Assembly (NCBI GenBank): GCA_934590165.1
Contig: CAKTOO010000032.1
Coordinates: forward strand, 1-7,731
DNA length: 7,731 bases
DNA from: an uncultured Dysosmobacter sp.
GTDB taxonomy: Bacteria; Bacillota; Clostridia; Oscillospirales; Oscillospiraceae
Direction: 5' to 3'
The translations under genes and the position numbers were made by a program. The notes under the pieces were generated by a model, which saw only the letters and a program-made list of their open reading frames with translations, did not search any database and was not told where the DNA came from. Below are positions 1 to 6,489 of the stretch, in pieces (the stretch's first letter is position 1; every line of letters starts with the position of its first letter).

Positions 1-1896
1 GACCTGACAGGCCAGACCTGCGGCGAAGCGATGCTGGGAATCACCAAAGAAGTGTTTGAGCGCAGCGCTTTGGTCCGCCAGGCGGGCCTGGCCATCACCC
101 AGGACGCCGGGCTGGAGCGCCGCATCGCCTCCCTCATCACCTCCGGCCAGGAGGACACTTCCTACACGGAGGCGGCCGCCGCGCTGAAGGCCCAGCTGAA
201 CCGCCGCCGCCATAACAAGACCGGCCAACTGCCCCAACTGGAAGCCCAACTGGCCGATGCCCGCCGGCAGCTGGAGGAGACCCGCAGCCTGTCCGAACAG
301 CTGCGGCAGGTCCGCCTGCAGGAGGAGAGCCTGAGCCGTCAGGAAGCGTCCCTGGAACAGGACTTGTCCCTCCACAACCGTTGGGAGGCACAACAAAAGC
401 GGCAGTCTCTGGCGGACGCCGAAGCCGCGGAAGCCCAGGCTGAGCAGAAAGTTGAGGCCATCCGCCGCCAACTGGCCCGGGAACACATCCCCGAAAACGA
501 CACCATCAGCCGCCTGCGGGGCGCCATCGTCAACCTGGAGACCACCCGCAAGTCCGTGGAGAAGGCCCGTTTCCAACGGGACGAAGCCATGAAGGCCCTG
601 CTGCGGGCCGAGGCCGCCGTCAACGAAAGTCCCTTTGCCGGACAAACGGCGGAAAACGCCCAACGGGAGGCCAGCCAGCAGCCGCCAAAGCAGCGCACGC
701 CGCTTAATTTATTGATGTTGGCTCTTATCTGGCTGGCAGGTGCTCTTGTCAAATTCTTCTATCCGGCAATTTTACCCGCCGCCCAGCCTCCGGTTTTCTG
801 GGCGGTTTGGAGCTGTGCCGCCCTGGCGGCCGCCGGTACCATGTTCTTTTTTGCCCATCGGAAAGCCGCCGCCTGGCGTGCTGCCCGCCGCAAGCACTTT
901 GGAACGGATGACCAGGCGGAGATCTCCGCCCTGGCGGATACCTATGTCAAGCTGTTGGAAGCCCGGGACGCTGCCCAGGCGGAGCTGAATGCCAAATCCG
1001 CCACCGCCGACGCCCTGTACAATTCCCTCACCTCCAACGAACAGGGGATCTTGCTGGAGGTCCGCCGTTTTGCCCCCACCGCCTATGATATTCCCACCGC
1101 CGATGCTTTGCTGCGGCTTTGCGCCCAGCGGCGTCAGGAATTGACCCGGGCGGAGGCCGCCGGACGGGAAGCCGCCCTTCGCCGGGACCTGCTGCGCCAG
1201 CAACTGCCCGCGGAAACAGATGCGGCCCCCATCGCCGCCCCCATCGGCAGCCGGGAGGATATCCAGGCCCGTTTGGAGCAGGTACGGACAGCGCTCCATG
1301 ACATCCGCTCCGCCGCTGACCGCCTCGCCGGGCAGCTCCATGTTCTGGGAGACCCGGCAGTACTGGAGAGCTCCATACAGGCCATGGAGGAGGAGCAGGC
1401 CCGGCTGGAGGGCGAGTTCCAGTCCCTCCGCTTGGCGCTGGACACTTTGGACAGTGCCAACACCGCCCTGCAAAGCCGCTTCTCCCCGGCCCTTGGCCGC
1501 CGGGCCGCCGAAATTTTCAGTCAGCTGACAGAGGGCCGGTACAGCGGTGTGGTTTTGGACCGGAGCCTCCATGTGGAGGCGGAGCCCGCCGGAGATTCCG
1601 TTTACCGGTCCGCGGCCCTTCTCTCCGCCGGCGCCGCGGACCAGTTGTATCTGGCGGTGCGGCTGGCCATCTGCGACCTTGTGCTGCCGGCGGAAAAGCA
1701 GGTGCCGGTCATTTTGGATGACGCTCTGGCCAACTTTGACGACAGCCGCTGCGCCGCCGCCCTGTGCTATTTAAAGGAGGCCGCCAAAACCCGGCAGGTC
1801 CTGCTGTTTACCTGTCACAGCCGGGAAGCGGATTTCTTTTCCGGAGACGGGGAAGTTTTCATTCAGCAGTTGACGGAATCGCCGCAGCAGGTATAA
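1..1896 (+). CDS. YhaN/SbcC-like coiled-coil AAA ATPase with membrane hairpin, 5' partial
   Basis: The frame is open from base 1 (631 visible residues), so the ATG at 31 is internal and the true start with the Walker A motif lies upstream. The visible order is a long Gln/Glu/Arg/Leu-rich coiled coil (about 130-690), two hydrophobic segments (about 703-765 and 790-855) forming a likely membrane hairpin, a second coiled coil (about 900-1480), and an ABC-type ATPase C-terminal half. That half has the signature LSAGAADQ at 1621-1644, Walker B VPVILDDALANFDD at 1702-1743, and an H-loop in LLFTCHSRE with His at 1816. The architecture matches B. subtilis YhaN, an SbcC/Rad50 relative that pairs with a YhaO/SbcD-type nuclease. 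I infer a role in DNA end processing or repair at the membrane. The partner nuclease would be expected upstream, out of view. Walker B ends in DD rather than DE, as in some RecF/YhaN-type proteins. The family call is solid; the substrate is unknown. Confidence 0.87.
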   Translation, partial: DLTGQTCGEAMLGITKEVFERSALVRQAGLAITQDAGLERRIASLITSGQEDTSYTEAAAALKAQLNRRRHNKTGQLPQLEAQLADARRQLEETRSLSEQLRQVRLQEESLSRQEASLEQDLSLHNRWEAQQKRQSLADAEAAEAQAEQKVEAIRRQLAREHIPENDTISRLRGAIVNLETTRKSVEKARFQRDEAMKALLRAEAAVNESPFAGQTAENAQREASQQPPKQRTPLNLLMLALIWLAGALVKFFYPAILPAAQPPVFWAVWSCAALAAAGTMFFFAHRKAAAWRAARRKHFGTDDQAEISALADTYVKLLEARDAAQAELNAKSATADALYNSLTSNEQGILLEVRRFAPTAYDIPTADALLRLCAQRRQELTRAEAAGREAALRRDLLRQQLPAETDAAPIAAPIGSREDIQARLEQVRTALHDIRSAADRLAGQLHVLGDPAVLESSIQAMEEEQARLEGEFQSLRLALDTLDSANTALQSRFSPALGRRAAEIFSQLTEGRYSGVVLDRSLHVEAEPAGDSVYRSAALLSAGAADQLYLAVRLAICDLVLPAEKQVPVILDDALANFDDSRCAAALCYLKEAAKTRQVLLFTCHSREADFFSGDGEVFIQQLTESPQQV

Positions 1897-1897
1897 G
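1870..1897 (+). promoter_or_regulatory. Candidate sigma-A promoter for the Mrp gene
   Basis: TTGACG (1870-1875) and TATAAG (1892-1897) are separated by 16 bases. Each matches the -35/-10 consensus at five of six positions. It overlaps the last codons of the ATPase gene and would start a leader of about 50 bases before the ATG at 1956. The area just downstream (1900-1935) is AT-rich and holds other weak -10-like strings, so the exact site is uncertain. Confidence 0.4.
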
Positions 1898-1955
1898 ATA
1901 GCTGTTGCCATACAATTATAAATAACGCGAAAGCGAAAAAGGAGTTATAGTCATC

Positions 1956-2777
1956 ATGAGCGAATGCACCCATAACTGTTCCGCCTGCGGCGAAAGCTGC
2001 GGAGAGCGGCAGGAGCCTCAGTCCCTGCTGAAGGAGCATAATCCCGCCGCCAAAGTCGGTAAGGTCTACGGCATCGTGTCCGGCAAGGGCGGCGTAGGCA
2101 AATCCATGGTCACCAGCCAGTTGGCCGTCACCATGCGCCGCCGGGGCTATTCCGTGGGCGTACTGGATGCCGATGTCACCGGTCCCTCCATTCCCAAGGC
2201 CTTCGGCGTTCACGGTCAAGCCGTCGGCAATGAGCAGGGCCTTTTCCCCATGGAGTCCCGCACCGGCATTCAGATCATGTCCACCAACCTGCTGCTGGCC
2301 AATGAGACCGACCCCGTTATCTGGCGCGGTCCCGTCATCTCCGGCGTGGTGCAGCAGTTCTGGACGGATGTGCTGTGGAACTGCGACTATCTGTTTGTGG
2401 ATATGCCTCCCGGAACCGGCGACGTGTCCCTCAGCGTGTTCCAGTCCATCCCCCTGGACGGCATCCTCATCGTGGCCTCTCCCCAGGAGCTGGTGAGCAT
2501 GGTGGTGGAAAAGGCTGTGAAGATGGCCGAAATGATGGAGGTCCCCATTCTGGGCCTGGTGGAAAACATGAGCTATGTGACCTGCCCGGACTGCGGCAGG
2601 AAGATCCACCTCTTCGGCGAGGGCAAGACCGCCCAGGCCGCCGCCCGCCACAATCTGAGTGTGCTGGCGGAGATGCCCATCGCCCCCGCCCTGGCCGCCC
2701 TCACCGACGCCGGCGATATCGAGTCCTTCCAGGGTACCTGGCTGGAGGTTGCCGCCGACAAGCTGGAGAATAAATAA
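1956..2777 (+). CDS. mrp: Mrp/NBP35 (ApbC) family P-loop ATPase, Fe-S cluster carrier
   Basis: This 273-residue protein of the MinD/ParA-like SIMIBI class should carry or insert Fe-S clusters into apoproteins in the cytoplasm. The deviant Walker A KGGVGKS is at residues 44-50. It is followed by the switch-type DADVTGPSIPK (71-81), the family-typical MSTNLLL region (108-114) and Walker B-like YLFVDMPPGTGD (145-156). The paired cysteines Cys210 and Cys213 in TCPDCGRK are the conserved CXXC that bridges a cluster in Mrp dimers. The N-terminus carries a compact Cys motif (Cys4, Cys8, Cys11, Cys15), resembling the N-terminal ferredoxin-like cluster site of Nbp35 but with shorter spacing. There is no DUF59/MIP18 domain, so this is the short clostridial form. 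The ATG at 1956 is supported by AAAAAGGAG at 1936-1944 and by keeping the Cys motif. It is probably transcribed alone, with its own promoter and terminator. Confidence 0.93.
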   Translation: MSECTHNCSACGESCGERQEPQSLLKEHNPAAKVGKVYGIVSGKGGVGKSMVTSQLAVTMRRRGYSVGVLDADVTGPSIPKAFGVHGQAVGNEQGLFPMESRTGIQIMSTNLLLANETDPVIWRGPVISGVVQQFWTDVLWNCDYLFVDMPPGTGDVSLSVFQSIPLDGILIVASPQELVSMVVEKAVKMAEMMEVPILGLVENMSYVTCPDCGRKIHLFGEGKTAQAAARHNLSVLAEMPIAPALAALTDAGDIESFQGTWLEVAADKLENK

Positions 2778-2783
2778 ATCCGC

Positions 2784-2828
2784 AAAACCGCGCCGTGTTC
2801 CCGCACGGTGCGGTTTTCCCGCCTTTTT
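2784..2828 (+). terminator. Intrinsic terminator after mrp
   Basis: A 14-bp stem (2784-2797 with 2804-2817, one G-T wobble) closes a 6-base TTCCCG loop. The 3' arm ends in TTTT and a second T-run lies at 2823-2827. It begins 7 bases after the mrp stop and separates mrp from the purine genes. The A-rich 5' flank could give some activity on the minus strand too. Confidence 0.85.
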
Positions 2829-2884
2829 GTCCGTGATGTCAAGGAGTTTGCGGGATAGATTTTTGTTTTTGTGGGTAAAAACAG

Positions 2885-2913
2885 TTGAAAATCCACGTAT
2901 AATTGGAGATAAT
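2885..2913 (+). promoter_or_regulatory. Candidate sigma-A promoter for xpt-guaA
   Basis: TTGAAA (2885-2890) and GATAAT (2908-2913) are spaced by 17 bases, each with five of six consensus matches, in an AT-rich stretch. An overlapping TATAAT at 2898-2903 lacks a good -35. The predicted leader is about 60 bases. In many Firmicutes xpt is controlled by a guanine riboswitch, but 2914-2981 shows no three-way-junction aptamer, so control may be by another route such as PurR. Confidence 0.55.
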
Positions 2914-2981
2914 AGGTCGAAGTCATTTTTCTTGAAAAGCAAATATTGATATAAAGAATCATTACGAGGGGGATAACACTC

Positions 2982-3560
2982 ATGCAGGAACTGAAAGAGC
3001 GCATCGTGAAAGAGGGCAAGGTGCTGCCCGGCAATATCATCAAGGTAGACGGCTTCCTGAACCACCGGATCGACACGCAGTTGATGAACCACATTGCAGA
3101 GGAGTTCGGCAAACACTTCAACATGGATGAGGTCACCATGATCCTCACCGCCGAGGCCAGCGGCATCGCCCTGTCCGCCATCGTGGCCCAGCATTTCGGC
3201 AAGCCCATGATCTTCGCCAAAAAGGCAAAGAGCGACAACATCGAGGGCGGCCTGTATCAGAGCGACATTTTCTCCTACACCTATAAAAAGAAGGTCACCC
3301 TGCTGGTCAGCAAGGAGTGGCTGTCCGCCGACGACAAGGTCCTCATCATCGATGACTTCATGGCCAATGGCGAGGCCATGCGGGGCCTGTGCGACATCGT
3401 CAAGGCCGCCGGGGCCACTCTGGTGGGCATCGGCTGCGCCGTGGAAAAAGGCTTCCAGGGCGGCGGTGACCGCCTGCGGGCCGCCGGCGTGAACCTGAAG
3501 TCCCTGGCCATCATCGAATCCGCCGAGCCCGGCAACATCGTCTTCCGGGACGAGGACTGA
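2982..3560 (+). CDS. xpt: Xanthine phosphoribosyltransferase
   Basis: This enzyme makes XMP from xanthine and PRPP in the cytoplasmic purine salvage pathway. The 192-residue length is close to B. subtilis Xpt (194). The start MQELKERIVKEGKVLPGNIIKVDGF is typical of the family (shown here up to residue 25 in two parts: MQELKERIVK and EGKVLPGNIIKVDGF). An early nucleotide-binding segment TAEASGIALS lies at about residues 56-65. The PRPP-binding motif VLIIDDFMANGEA is at about 120-132, with the adjacent Asp pair that contacts ribose. The C-terminal IIESAEPGNIVF is also family-typical. The ATG at 2982 follows GAGGGGG at 2966-2972. Its XMP product is the direct substrate of guaA, which starts 46 bases downstream with no terminator between them, so I infer an operon. 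Confidence 0.95.
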   Translation: MQELKERIVKEGKVLPGNIIKVDGFLNHRIDTQLMNHIAEEFGKHFNMDEVTMILTAEASGIALSAIVAQHFGKPMIFAKKAKSDNIEGGLYQSDIFSYTYKKKVTLLVSKEWLSADDKVLIIDDFMANGEAMRGLCDIVKAAGATLVGIGCAVEKGFQGGGDRLRAAGVNLKSLAIIESAEPGNIVFRDED

Positions 3561-3591
3561 GGCCGTCCCCCACGCTTCTGACTATTCTATC

Positions 3592-3609
3592 AAAGGAGGA
3601 ATCCCCGTG
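3592..3609 (+). promoter_or_regulatory. Strong ribosome binding site deciding a GTG start for guaA
   Basis: AAAGGAGG at 3592-3599 lies 7 bases before GTG at 3607. No in-frame ATG exists near the N-terminus of the conserved domain (the protein must start before TVIVLDFGGQYNQ), so the GTG start is well supported. Confidence 0.8.
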
Positions 3610-5148
3610 TCCCATCAGACTGTCATTGTTCTGGACTTCGGCGGCCAGTATAACCAGCTCATCGCCCGCCGTGTCCGCGAATGCGGTGTTTACTGCGAGG
3701 TAAAGCCCTACACTACTCCCCTGGCCGAGCTGAAGGCCATGGAACCCATCGGCATCATCTTTACCGGCGGTCCCAACTCCGTGTATCTGGAGAGATCCCC
3801 CCATGTGGACCCCGCAATCTTTACCTGGGGCGTACCCATCCTCGGCATCTGCTACGGCTGCCAGCTGATGGCCCACACCCTGGGCGGCCAGGTGACGGAG
3901 GCTCAGGACGATTCCGCCCGGGAGTACGGCAAGACCGTCACCTATTACGACACCACCTGCAAGCTGTTTAAGGGCCTCCCCGCCGAAGGCATCTCCTGGA
4001 TGAGCCACGGCGACTATATGGCGAAGGTCCCCGCCGGCTTCGCCCTCACCGCCCACTCCGATGCCTGCCCCAACGTGGCCATTGCCGACGAGAGCCGGGG
4101 CTTTTACGGCGTTCAGTACCACCCCGAGGTCAACCACACGGAAAACGGCATCAAGATGATCCGCAACTTCCTGTATGAGGTCTGCGGCGCCGTGGGTGAC
4201 TGGACCATGGAAGACTATAAAAAGACCGCCATCGCCGCCGTCCGGGAAAAAGTGGGCAGCGGCCGGGTGCTGCTGGCTCTCAGCGGCGGTGTGGATTCCT
4301 CCGTGGTGGCCGCCCTGCTGGCGGAAGCCGTGGGCCGGCAGTTGACCTGCGTCTTCGTGGACCACGGCCTCATGCGCCTGAACGAGGGCGACGAGGTGGA
4401 GGCAGCCTTCGCCAAGTGGGACATCAACTTCGTCCGGGTGGACGCGGAGGCCCGCTTCCTCTCCAAGCTGGCCGGCGTCAGCGAGCCGGAGCGCAAGCGC
4501 AAGATCATTGGCGAGGAGTTCATCCGCGTCTTTGAAGAAGAAGCCAAAAAGATTGGCGCCGTGGACTTCCTGGCCCAGGGCACCATCTATCCCGACGTGA
4601 TTGAATCCGGCACCGGCGATGCCGCTGTCATCAAGAGCCACCACAACGTGGGCGGCCTGCCGGACTATGTGGACTTTAAGGAGATCATTGAGCCCCTGCG
4701 TCTGCTGTTCAAGGACGAGGTCCGCCAGCTGGGCCGGGAGCTGGGCCTGCCCGAGTACCTGGTGACCCGCCAGCCCTTCCCCGGTCCCGGCCTTGCCATC
4801 CGCATCATCGGCGAGATCACCAAAGAGAAGGCCGACACCCTCCGCCAGGCCGATTTCATCTTCCGGGACGAGATCGCCAAGGCCGGCGAGGACAAGAATA
4901 TGAACCAATATTTCGCTGTCCTCACCAACACCCGCAGCGTGGGCGTCATGGGTGATGGCCGGACCTACGACTACACCCTGGCTCTCCGGGCCGTCACCAC
5001 CAGCGATTTCATGACCGCCGACTGGGCGAGAATCCCCTACGATGTGCTGGATAAGATCTCCACCCGCATCGTCAACGAGGTGAAGGGCGTTAACCGCATC
5101 GTGTATGACATCACGTCCAAACCCCCCGCCACAATAGAGTGGGAATGA
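3607..5148 (+). CDS. guaA: GMP synthase (glutamine-hydrolysing)
   Basis: This enzyme converts XMP, ATP and glutamine to GMP, the last step of GMP synthesis. At 513 residues it is full length for the two-subdomain bacterial form. The N-terminal class I glutamine amidotransferase (about 5-190) has the nucleophile Cys82 in GICYGCQ and His172/Glu174 in VQYHPEV. The ATP pyrophosphatase domain (about 200-390) has the P-loop SGGVDSS at 226-232. The C-terminal dimerisation/XMP-binding domain includes RQPFPGPGLAIRI (388-400) and the highly conserved ending KPPATIEWE. The catalytic residues are present and I see no frameshift. It probably shares a transcript with xpt. Its last codons are the classical insertion site for genomic islands, and the sequence beyond the stop changes character. 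A 550-codon open frame on the opposite strand is a shadow. Confidence 0.98.
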   Translation: MSHQTVIVLDFGGQYNQLIARRVRECGVYCEVKPYTTPLAELKAMEPIGIIFTGGPNSVYLERSPHVDPAIFTWGVPILGICYGCQLMAHTLGGQVTEAQDDSAREYGKTVTYYDTTCKLFKGLPAEGISWMSHGDYMAKVPAGFALTAHSDACPNVAIADESRGFYGVQYHPEVNHTENGIKMIRNFLYEVCGAVGDWTMEDYKKTAIAAVREKVGSGRVLLALSGGVDSSVVAALLAEAVGRQLTCVFVDHGLMRLNEGDEVEAAFAKWDINFVRVDAEARFLSKLAGVSEPERKRKIIGEEFIRVFEEEAKKIGAVDFLAQGTIYPDVIESGTGDAAVIKSHHNVGGLPDYVDFKEIIEPLRLLFKDEVRQLGRELGLPEYLVTRQPFPGPGLAIRIIGEITKEKADTLRQADFIFRDEIAKAGEDKNMNQYFAVLTNTRSVGVMGDGRTYDYTLALRAVTTSDFMTADWARIPYDVLDKISTRIVNEVKGVNRIVYDITSKPPATIEWE

Positions 5149-5150
5149 GA
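5137..5150 (+). other. Candidate island attachment core at the guaA 3' end
   Basis: GAGTGGGAATGAGA covers the last guaA codons (Glu-Trp-Glu-stop). The 3' end of guaA is known as an integration hotspot for tyrosine-recombinase islands, with the duplicated core falling on this conserved stretch. Here the sequence right after the stop turns into AT-rich repeats and mobile-element debris, as expected for one island end (attL-like). No second direct copy is visible before the window ends, and no integrase gene is present, so this rests on known biology plus context. Confidence 0.55.
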
Positions 5151-5217
5151 AAAAAGTGAACATGATGGGCTAAAAAGCCTTGAAAACACTCACTTTTTGA
5201 AAATCTCATTCCCCACT
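5138..5217. repeat. Long interrupted inverted repeat spanning the guaA end, possible guaA terminator
   Basis: AGTGGGAATGAGA (5138-5150) is repeated in inverse as TCTCATTCCCCACT (5204-5217) with one extra C. Immediately inside, AAAAAGTGA (5151-5159) pairs with TCACTTTTT (5190-5198), offset by GAAAA. A small inner hairpin GGCT/AGCC lies at 5168-5171 and 5176-5179. The inner stem ending in TTTTT could end guaA transcription. The outer arms reproduce the guaA attachment core in inverse orientation. Confidence 0.7.
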
Positions 5218-5288
5218 TGATAGCAAAATGATAGCAGATACCAAAGCTATTTTGTTTTGACGAGCGAATGGTTTGCAGGTTTGCTATC
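5218..5288. repeat. GATAGCA short repeats, two direct and one inverted
   Basis: TGATAGCA occurs at 5218-5225 and 5229-5236, start to start 11 bases apart, one helical turn. The inverse TTGCTATC is at 5281-5288, and a partial inverse GCTAT is at 5246-5250. Such helically phased repeats near an element end resemble arm-type sites bound by tyrosine integrases. This function is inferred from position only. Confidence 0.5.
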
Positions 5289-5312
5289 GCATCCAATCCT
5301 ATATTGAGAGCG

Positions 5313-5360
5313 AAAAAGGCTCTGCTGACTTTCTGTAAAAGAAGGTCGGCAGAGCCTTTT
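5313..5360 (-). terminator. Long perfect-stem bidirectional terminator
   Basis: Bases 5314-5334 pair with 5340-5360 as a 21-bp stem with two G-T wobbles and a 5-base GTAAA loop. The core arms are AAAAGGCTCTGC and GCAGAGCCTTTT. On the minus strand it starts just past the TAA at 5364-5362 and ends in TTTTT, so it fits as the terminator of the minus-strand fragment. It also has TTTT on the + side and would insulate guaA from the island. Confidence 0.85.
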
Positions 5361-5361
5361 G

Positions 5362-5550
5362 TTATTCTTCGCTATGTTCCTTGAGATCAGCAACGAGCAG
5401 ATCGCTCAACTCCTGCGATGGCGTGATCTTGTGCCACTGCCCGGTAGTATCAAACTCAGGATAGCGATAACGCCAGCGGTCGTATTCTTCCTGCGTGATC
5501 TCGCCCGCTTTCAGCTTGGCGGCAACTGCACCCCATGCGGCAAGCATCCT
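5362..5550 (-). pseudogene. C-terminal fragment of an unrecognised mobile-element gene
   Basis: The minus frame ending at TAA 5364-5362 gives about 62 residues that look like real protein: charged and helix-rich, with AKLKAGEITQEEYDRWRYRY followed by a stretch ending PSQELSDLL. The plus-strand reading of the same bases is hydrophobic, low-quality sequence. A strong terminator lies directly after its stop. Upstream of about 5550 the minus frame stays open to 5934 but turns into the antisense of a plus-strand ATPase fragment, so the original gene is cut here. I do not recognise the family. Its place next to the element end suggests an island gene such as one linked to recombination or transfer, but that is a guess. 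Confidence 0.55.
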
Positions 5551-5556
5551 GTGAAG

Positions 5557-5808
5557 CTTTTCGTGCGCGAGCATCCCGACACCAAACTCATTATCATCGA
5601 CACCATGCAGAAAATCCGTGAAGTCGGCGGCGAGGCGTACAGCTGCGCCAGTGATTATGAAATCATCGGCAAGCTCAAGCAATTTGCCGACAGGCACCGC
5701 ATCTGTGTTCTGACCGTCCACCACACGCGCAAGCAGCCCGCCGGTGACAGCTTTGAGATGATCTCCGGTACAACAGGACTGCTCGGCTGCGCGGATGGCT
5801 CGCTGCTG
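5557..5808 (+). pseudogene. Internal fragment of a RepA-like AAA ATPase (AAA_25/KaiC-like)
   Basis: About 84 residues from LFVREHPDTKLIIIDT to GLLGCADGSLL match, by recall, the middle of RepA/DnaB-like ATPases found on plasmids and integrative elements of Firmicutes. KLIIIDT (Walker B-like Asp), the sensor-type TVHHTRKQ and the SGTTGLLGCADG segment are all in the expected order. The Walker A domain that should lie about 80-100 residues earlier is absent, as is the C-terminal region. The fragment is joined on the left to a minus-strand remnant and on the right, in frame, to relaxase sequence. It cannot act as an ATPase. The 363-codon frame containing it would begin with TTG at 5359 inside a terminator, without a ribosome binding site. 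Confidence 0.7.
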
Positions 5809-5844
5809 AACGCAAACGGGAAAACTGTGCTCCGAAAATCCTAT

Positions 5845-6450
5845 TCCGTTCTGCAAGATGATTTCTTCGCCGCCATGCGAAAGGCAGGGTATGACGATGT
5901 GGAGCGAGGCGAGCGCGGCAGCTCCGAGGAACACCTGACGGTGACGCAGTTCAAGGTGCAGCAGGAACAGGCGCGGCTGGCAGAATTCACAGAGCAGAAC
6001 CGTCAGCAGGAAAAACAGGCAGCAACGCTTGGGAGCAAAATTGAAAAAATCCAGAATCAGCGGGTCGATGTGCGGTCTATCGAAAAAATCGTGGCAACGT
6101 CCATTCCCTTCTCACCCAAAGTTGCCGTGGAGCGTGAGGACTTTGACCGACTTTCCACTCTGGCAAAGAAGTACGTTACAGCAGAGAAAAAGGAATCCAA
6201 ACTGCAAAAGGCGTTGGATGCGGCAAACAAACTGATTGCAAAGCTCAAGACAGAGATCGCCGGTTTGAAGCAAGAGCTTTCTGCGTACAAATCCGTTCGC
6301 AGCAAGCTCCGCACAGCGGACTTGGAACGCGAGAATGCAGAGCTTCGCGGAAGAGTTCAATGCTACGAGGACGTGATCCAGCGCAATCATCTCTGGCATT
6401 TCTTCCATCTGCACAGAGAAAAAGCGGTCACGAGGGACAAAGCTCGCTGA
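5845..6450 (+). pseudogene. C-terminal part of a MobV/Pre family relaxase, truncated
   Basis: From about SVLQDDFFAAMRKAGYDDV onward the frame matches the C-terminal half of Mob/Pre plasmid recombination enzymes. The marker is VERGERGSSEEHLTV followed by QFKVQQEQARL (5899-5976), then a long coiled coil (about 5960-6370) and a stop at 6448. MobV relaxases nick the origin of transfer to start mobilisation. Their catalytic N-terminal domain with the metal-binding histidines is missing here and is replaced in frame by the ATPase fragment. I infer a deletion fused two element genes. A product, if made, would lack both the relaxase and the ATPase active sites. Base composition is clearly less GC-rich than guaA, consistent with transferred DNA. 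Confidence 0.78.
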
Positions 6451-6489
6451 TTCCTGTGTAGAGCCGGAAAAAACGCATTTTATCGAATG

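Noticed and set aside
772..1572. Minus-strand open frame inside the YhaN-like gene
   Set aside because: The plus-strand coiled coil and ATPase motifs explain this region; the antisense product is Gly/Gln-rich and featureless.
2825..2981. Guanine (purine) riboswitch ahead of xpt
   Set aside because: The only resemblance is a TATAAT string near 2898. The conserved loop and junction segments and a closing P1 stem are absent, and the leader after the likely promoter is too short for an aptamer plus expression platform.
1863..3194. 443-codon minus-strand open frame across mrp and xpt
   Set aside because: It runs antisense through two clearly conserved genes and their terminator; the translation is His/Gly-rich and domain-free.
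3511..5163. 550-codon open frame on the minus strand opposite guaA
   Set aside because: It is a shadow of a conserved GC-rich gene, with His/Gly/Ala-rich low-complexity translation and no recognisable domain, while the plus strand encodes full-length GMP synthase.
5218..5288. CRISPR-like array from GATAGCA repeats
   Set aside because: The repeats are only 8 bases, spaced 3 bases apart or inverted, with no regular spacers and no cas genes.
5111..5296. 61-codon minus-strand open frame over the guaA end
   Set aside because: It covers the inverted repeats and the guaA coding end, has no ribosome binding site and no protein-like conservation that I recognise.
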